In this document: piece after piece, positions 16,103-17,079 of the stretch | Layout of the letters: each line of letters opens with the position of its first letter | Position numbering within the stretch: position 1 is the first letter of the stretch | NCBI GenBank assembly: GCA_023144715.1 | Contig: JAGLFC010000081.1 | Coordinates: forward strand, 1 to 17,079 | From: Gammaproteobacteria bacterium | GTDB taxonomy: Bacteria; Pseudomonadota; Gammaproteobacteria; GRL18 | Length of the DNA: 17,079 nt | Reading direction: 5' to 3' | The notes under the pieces: model-generated | Seen by the model: the letters and a program-made list of their open reading frames with translations, nothing else | Database searches by the model: none | What the model was told of the DNA's origin: nothing | Program-made: the position numbers and the translations under genes

Positions 16103-16107
16103 TCACA
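16092..16107. promoter_or_regulatory. CRP-like site 2, covering the -10 box
   Basis: TGTGA-TATACT-TCACA is a perfect match to TGTGA-N6-TCACA. It lies 29 bp downstream of site 1 and its N6 is exactly the proposed -10 hexamer. A protein bound here would block RNA polymerase, so the pair could give activation from site 1 and repression from site 2. If the real promoter is elsewhere, the two could be a simple tandem operator. Confidence 0.55.
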
Positions 16108-16138
16108 TTATAAACTTAGTATTGTTAGGGTATAAATT

Positions 16139-16852
16139 ATGAAAACTTTTAATCGTTTTATCTTTATGACTGTCTTCGCATTCAGTCAAATCATTGGCAA
16201 CGCTTATGCGTTACTAATAGATGACTTTACAACGGGTATTAACTTTAACCCACCTTTTGAATTTGGTGTTGTTGCAAATGGTGTGGCAGGTACTACTGCT
16301 ACGGGTACTAATGCAGGTTCAATGTTAGGCGGTTCTCGTCAAATTGATATTTTAAAAACAGGTGGTACGAGTTCGACCACGGTTATGATTGAAGCAACGA
16401 GTCCTACACTTCAAATTAATAATGCTGCAACAGACAGTTCAGAAACCACTTTAACATACAATGGTTTTAGTTCTGATTTTACAGACGCTGGAGCAAGTAC
16501 AGGTATTTTAATCGGTTTACCTAATCCTGTTGATCAAACCATGCAGGTTAAAATTACGTTATCAGATGGTTCTAACACTTCTATACTTGATCAAACATTT
16601 TCAGATGGTGCTGTTGGTAATGATTATTTTGTACTGTTTTCTGATTTTATTGGTGGTGCAGATTATACCGCTCTTACTTCTGCTGTTATTATGATTTCAG
16701 ATATTCTTGATGGTGGTTTAGATACCTCATTGAACTTTATTGAAAGTACTACTTTTACGTCAGTATCAGTACCTGAGCCAGGTACCTTATTGCTGTTATC
16801 AATAGGATTATTAATGGGCTTTGGTTCATATAAAAAGAAGTCGGTGCAGTAA
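16139..16852 (+). CDS. Secreted PEP-CTERM sorting-domain protein
   Basis: An exported protein expected to be handled by an exosortase, which cuts at the C-terminal PEP motif. The 237 residues start with a signal peptide (MKTFNRFIFMTVFAFSQIIG, likely cleavage after NAYA at residue 24). The mature part is rich in Thr, Ser, Asn, Gly and Asp, has no cysteine, and has the LIDDFTTG start seen in many such proteins. The sorting signal is residues 211-237: VPEPGT, a hydrophobic segment LLLLSIGLLMGFG, and a basic tail with Lys232-234. AGGG (16127-16130) lies 8 nt before the ATG. Function of the mature domain is unknown; such proteins are commonly linked to exopolysaccharide or floc formation. No exosortase is in the window. 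Confidence 0.9.
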   Translation: MKTFNRFIFMTVFAFSQIIGNAYALLIDDFTTGINFNPPFEFGVVANGVAGTTATGTNAGSMLGGSRQIDILKTGGTSSTTVMIEATSPTLQINNAATDSSETTLTYNGFSSDFTDAGASTGILIGLPNPVDQTMQVKITLSDGSNTSILDQTFSDGAVGNDYFVLFSDFIGGADYTALTSAVIMISDILDGGLDTSLNFIESTTFTSVSVPEPGTLLLLSIGLLMGFGSYKKKSVQ

Positions 16853-16884
16853 ATTTATGTAGATTTTCAAGGAGCTATTTTTAC

Positions 16885-16959
16885 ATGGAGACACATATTG
16901 GTGGATTGATAGTGGTAATACTATCAATCTTTTTTGTCTTATTTAGACGAGATAATTAA
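16885..16959 (+). CDS. Possible 24-residue single-span membrane micro-protein
   Basis: A 24-codon frame starting ATG at 16885 and ending TAA at 16957-16959. AAGGAG (16869-16874) lies 10 nt upstream, one of the best ribosome sites in the window. The product has a short polar start (METHIGG), a hydrophobic run LIVVILSIFFVLF and a basic end RRDN, the plan of a bitopic small membrane protein. The same DNA forms the intrinsic terminator at 16904-16935, so the frame may be accidental or may serve as a regulatory leader. I do not recognise a family. Confidence 0.4.
   Translation: METHIGGLIVVILSIFFVLFRRDN
16904..16935 (+). terminator. Rho-independent terminator after the PEP-CTERM gene
   Basis: A perfect 10-bp stem (GATTGATAGT, 16904-16913, pairing with ACTATCAATC, 16920-16929) encloses a 6-nt loop (GGTAAT) and is followed at once by six Ts (16930-16935). 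It sits about 50 nt after the PEP-CTERM stop. The stem has 4 G/C of 10 pairs, so it is moderate in strength, but the geometry is textbook. It lies within the 24-codon frame at 16885-16959. Confidence 0.75.
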
Positions 16960-16982
16960 AATATCTTGAAAAGGTACAATAT

Positions 16983-17079
16983 ATGAGATATACAATAACA
17001 GCAAAAATGTTATTAATAAAAGCAATGATTATTTGCTTGGCAGGAGGTTTCTTCGGAAATCTTTATGCGTTTACTATTG
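16983..17079 (+). CDS. Start of a second exported protein (cut by window end)
   Basis: The ATG at 16983 opens a frame that continues to the window edge (32 codons). AAGG (16971-16974) lies 8 nt upstream. The product begins with a signal peptide: basic start (MRYTITAKMLLIK), hydrophobic core (AMIICLAGGFFG) and a probable cleavage site after NLYA, followed by FTI. The FGNLYA-F ending resembles GNAYA-L of the upstream PEP-CTERM protein, so a tandem PEP-CTERM or similarly secreted protein is likely. The diagnostic C-terminus is outside the window. Confidence 0.65.
   Translation, partial: MRYTITAKMLLIKAMIICLAGGFFGNLYAFTI

Larger units (their letters stand above)
15746..16138. other. AT-rich gene-free region (393 bp) before the PEP-CTERM gene
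   Basis: No convincing gene: open stretches are under 20 codons and lack ribosome sites. It holds two short hairpins, ATAAGG-6 nt-CCTTAT (15858-15875) and AAGGG-AAAA-CCCTT (15991-16004). Neither is followed by a T-run, so neither is a good terminator. TATAAT hexamers occur at 15815-15820 and 16035-16040 without matched -35 boxes. The last 80 bp carry the paired CRP-like sites and a putative promoter, listed separately. No clear terminator for the dsrE2 transcript is seen. The composition is visibly more AT-rich than the genes on either side. Confidence 0.6.

Noticed and set aside
15950..16138. Sigma-54 promoter for the PEP-CTERM gene
   Set aside because: No GG-N10-GC (-24/-12) pattern was found in the upstream region, though such promoters are known for some PEP-CTERM genes.
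1..17079. tRNA, rRNA, CRISPR, insertion sequence, prophage or attachment-site signals
   Set aside because: Read through on both strands, I found no cloverleaf-like conserved tRNA arms, no regularly spaced repeats, and no transposase or integrase coding. A dedicated tRNA or Rfam search could still find small RNAs that I cannot see.

Overview
The window is a low-GC (roughly 38-40 % by eye), densely coded chromosomal stretch from a gammaproteobacterium. The order accA-tilS-pyrG-eno-ftsB-ispD, the proteobacterial-type gshA, and full-length RlmI, Lgt, DgkA and GcvH relatives close to the Escherichia coli forms all point to that class. A DsrE2-type sulfur-transfer protein and PEP-CTERM/exosortase-type features suggest an environmental lineage such as the sulfur oxidisers of the Thiotrichales/Beggiatoales or the Methylococcales. 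The sequence alone does not decide between these.

Layout. Positions 1-1346 hold the N-terminal 448 codons of thrS on the minus strand, cut by the window edge. Everything after it is on the plus strand. A divergent intergenic region (1347-1525) carries an extended -10 promoter and an 11-bp tandem repeat in front of a small acyl carrier protein of the kind found with exosortase-A systems. A housekeeping block follows: accA (fatty acid synthesis), tilS (tRNA-Ile lysidine), pyrG (CTP), eno (glycolysis), ftsB (division) and ispD (isoprenoids). A consensus extended -10 promoter precedes gshA (glutathione). Next comes a lipoate-related pair: lipA, then an open frame whose first 107 codons encode a domain I do not recognise and whose last 131 codons are a complete glycine-cleavage H protein with its own Shine-Dalgarno and ATG. 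dgkA, a PfkB-family (adenosine/sugar) kinase, rlmI, lgt and dsrE2 follow with gaps of 0-40 nt and two start/stop overlaps, consistent with one transcript.

Positions 15746-16138 are an AT-rich gene-free region marking a change of character. Just upstream of a secreted PEP-CTERM protein (16139-16852) lie two CRP-like palindromes, one covering the putative -10. The gene is followed by a well-formed intrinsic terminator that lies inside a possible 24-codon membrane-peptide ORF. A second exported protein, with a related signal-peptide end, begins at 16983 and runs off the window.

Working together: AccA and the ACP touch acyl-chain supply. LipA would lipoylate GcvH (and other lipoyl domains). DgkA recycles diacylglycerol and Lgt uses phosphatidylglycerol to lipidate lipoproteins, so both belong to envelope lipid metabolism. 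The ACP and the PEP-CTERM genes probably both relate to an exosortase/exopolysaccharide system whose core genes are not in this window. I saw no tRNA, rRNA, CRISPR array, insertion sequence or phage genes. The best candidates for something undescribed are the 107-residue domain in frame with GcvH, and the regulated PEP-CTERM locus with its terminator-overlapping micro-ORF.
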